Positions 62,877-64,000 of a DNA stretch of 64,000 bases are shown one piece after another; within the stretch, counting starts at the first letter, position 1; every line of letters begins with the position of its first letter. A program made the position numbers and the translations under genes. Where the stretch lies: positions 576,780-640,779 of the forward strand of contig NZ_LN890328.1 of NCBI RefSeq assembly GCF_001458595.1. Reading direction: 5' to 3'. The notes below the pieces were generated by a model. It was not told the origin of the DNA and made no database searches. It saw only the letters and a list, made by a program, of their open reading frames with translations. The stretch comes from Clostridium neonatale. Lineage in GTDB: Bacteria > Bacillota > Clostridia > Clostridiales > Clostridiaceae.

Positions 62877-63755
62877 TTACATTAATTTATTTTCTTCTAA
62901 AACAGCTTTTAATTTTTCTTCATTTTCTTTGTTCATTTCACAAAGTGGAAGCCTTAATGGACCAACTTCAAGATTCATTAAATTCATTGCTGTTTTAATT
63001 GGTATTGGATTTGTTTCTATAAATAGAGTATTTGTTAAAGCTAACGTATCTAGTTGGATATCTAAAGCTTCTTTAAATTTGTTGTCTAGGCAGTTTTTTG
63101 CCATGTTATGAACAGTTTTTGGAATTATATTAGCTAAAACTGAAATAACTCCAATTCCTCCAAGTGACATTATAGAAACGATTTGATCATCATTTCCTGA
63201 ATATATATCTATTTTATCTCTACATAAAGCCTTTATTTGAACAACTTGACTTATATTACCACTAGCTTCTTTTATAGCTACGATATTATTAAGTTTACAA
63301 AGCTCAAGGAGAGTAGTTGGCATAATATTTACACCTGTACGTGAAGGTACATTATAAAGAATTATAGGAGTTTTTACTTCATCGTTTATAGCCTTAAAAT
63401 GCTTTATAAGACCTGTTTGAGTAGTTTTATTATAATAAGGTGTAATAACAAGTAATCCATCAACACCTACACTTTCAGCATATTTACTCATAGAAATTGC
63501 AGAAGATGTACAGTTTGAACCAGTACCTGCAATTACAGGGATCCTTTTATTTATTACATCAACCGTAAATTTAATAGTTTTCTTTTTTTCTTCTTCTGTC
63601 ATTGTGGTTGCTTCACCAGTTGTACCACATATGATTATGGCATCAGTTCCTTGGGAAATGTGCCATTCAAGTAAAGTTCGTAGTTTTTCATAATTTACAC
63701 CTGTTTCAGTAAAAGGTGTAACTATAGCAACACCAGAACCTTTGAATAATGACAT
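62877..63755 (-). CDS. dapA: 4-hydroxy-tetrahydrodipicolinate synthase
   Basis: The 292-residue TIM-barrel enzyme has [13 protein letters not shown], the Tyr in YNVPSRTG and the Schiff-base Lys in VAIKEASGN (near residue 161). It condenses pyruvate with aspartate semialdehyde, the first committed step to DAP and lysine. I start at 63755 behind GGAGG; an upstream in-frame ATG at 63776 precedes that site. It is between asd and dapB in the operon. Confidence 0.96.
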   Translation of the reverse strand: MSLFKGSGVAIVTPFTETGVNYEKLRTLLEWHISQGTDAIIICGTTGEATTMTEEEKKKTIKFTVDVINKRIPVIAGTGSNCTSSAISMSKYAESVGVDGLLVITPYYNKTTQTGLIKHFKAINDEVKTPIILYNVPSRTGVNIMPTTLLELCKLNNIVAIKEASGNISQVVQIKALCRDKIDIYSGNDDQIVSIMSLGGIGVISVLANIIPKTVHNMAKNCLDNKFKEALDIQLDTLALTNTLFIETNPIPIKTAMNLMNLEVGPLRLPLCEMNKENEEKLKAVLEENKLM

Positions 63756-63790
63756 TTTAATTCCTCCATTATACATTGATTAGTTAGATT

Positions 63791-63819
63791 AAGGAAGTGA
63801 TATTAGGCATCACTTCCTT
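63791..63819. terminator. hairpin between asd and dapA
   Basis: AAGGAAGTGAT (63791-63801) pairs perfectly with ATCACTTCCTT (63809-63819). There is no clear T tract on the minus strand, so it may attenuate transcription or protect mRNA between asd and dapA rather than end it. Confidence 0.6.
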
Positions 63820-63829
63820 ATAATAAAAA

Positions 63830-64000
<171 letters not shown>

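Overview
The window is very AT-rich, has short intergenic gaps, ATG/TTG starts behind AGGAGG-type ribosome binding sites, and a gene content typical of a spore-forming, motile, anaerobic Clostridium (sensu stricto; the C. beijerinckii/C. butyricum neighbourhood is the closest fit by gene style, which is an inference). It reads as ordinary chromosome: no prophage, CRISPR array, rRNA or tRNA gene was seen, and the only mobile element is one intact IS3-family copy at 11245-12690.

Layout. 1-6432: the 3' end of pyruvate carboxylase, a 760-bp inverted-repeat-bounded intergenic element, a small orphan gene, a two-subunit ThrE-type transporter and a secreted two-domain peptidoglycan hydrolase. 6433-11197: glyA, a metallophosphoesterase, an M19 dipeptidase, an SDR oxidoreductase that appears to start with ATA, and a 59-residue protein. 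11198-12729: the insertion sequence, sitting inside a former terminator hairpin. 12730-18321: a two-component system, an M16 peptidase, recX, a transglutaminase-like protein and a TPR protein. 18474-25237: a 1432-residue acyl-CoA dehydratase activase-like protein, a NAGPA-type glycosidase, a membrane-anchored propeller-like protein and two proteins under 50 residues. 25562-34046: DNA repair (uvsE), U32 (TrhP-type) tRNA hydroxylation, Sel1 and wall-binding repeat proteins, an L,D-transpeptidase, an Arg/Cys/Gly-rich protein, and a GC-richer intergenic segment that may be an unassigned structured RNA. 34109-41349: a lone flagellin behind a sigma-D promoter, RNase J, signal peptidase, two 3D-domain cell-wall proteins, a small alarmone synthetase, and a DUF305-like/HMA-like pair that has lost its usual metal ligands. 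41600-53683: YjbQ, an S66 peptidase, PatB, a T-box-controlled valS, a TerC-type protein, folC and a large HIRAN-domain protein. 53740-64000: a TSCPD protein, a YVTN propeller, DUF4364, a PdaB-like deacetylase, a two-OB-fold protein, and the biosynthetic end: dapH with its aminotransferase, ppnP, bioY-bioB under a BirA-type operator, and asd-dapA-dapB.

How the parts fit. dapH, the dapX-like aminotransferase, asd, dapA and dapB give most of the acetylase branch of lysine/diaminopimelate synthesis and feed the peptidoglycan that the amidase, L,D-transpeptidase, deacetylase, 3D-domain proteins and S66 carboxypeptidase act on. bioY and bioB supply biotin, the cofactor of the pyruvate carboxylase at the other end. 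Recognisable control elements are the glyA, valS, bioY and flagellin promoters, the valS T-box, the BirA operator and about twenty terminator hairpins. The observations most worth a second look are the candidate RNA at 27835-27990, the metal-ligand-less DUF305/HMA pair with a folded ribosome-binding-site spacer, the activase operon, the 2379-3137 repeat element, the HIRAN protein, and two genes without a normal start codon (10236 and 61758).
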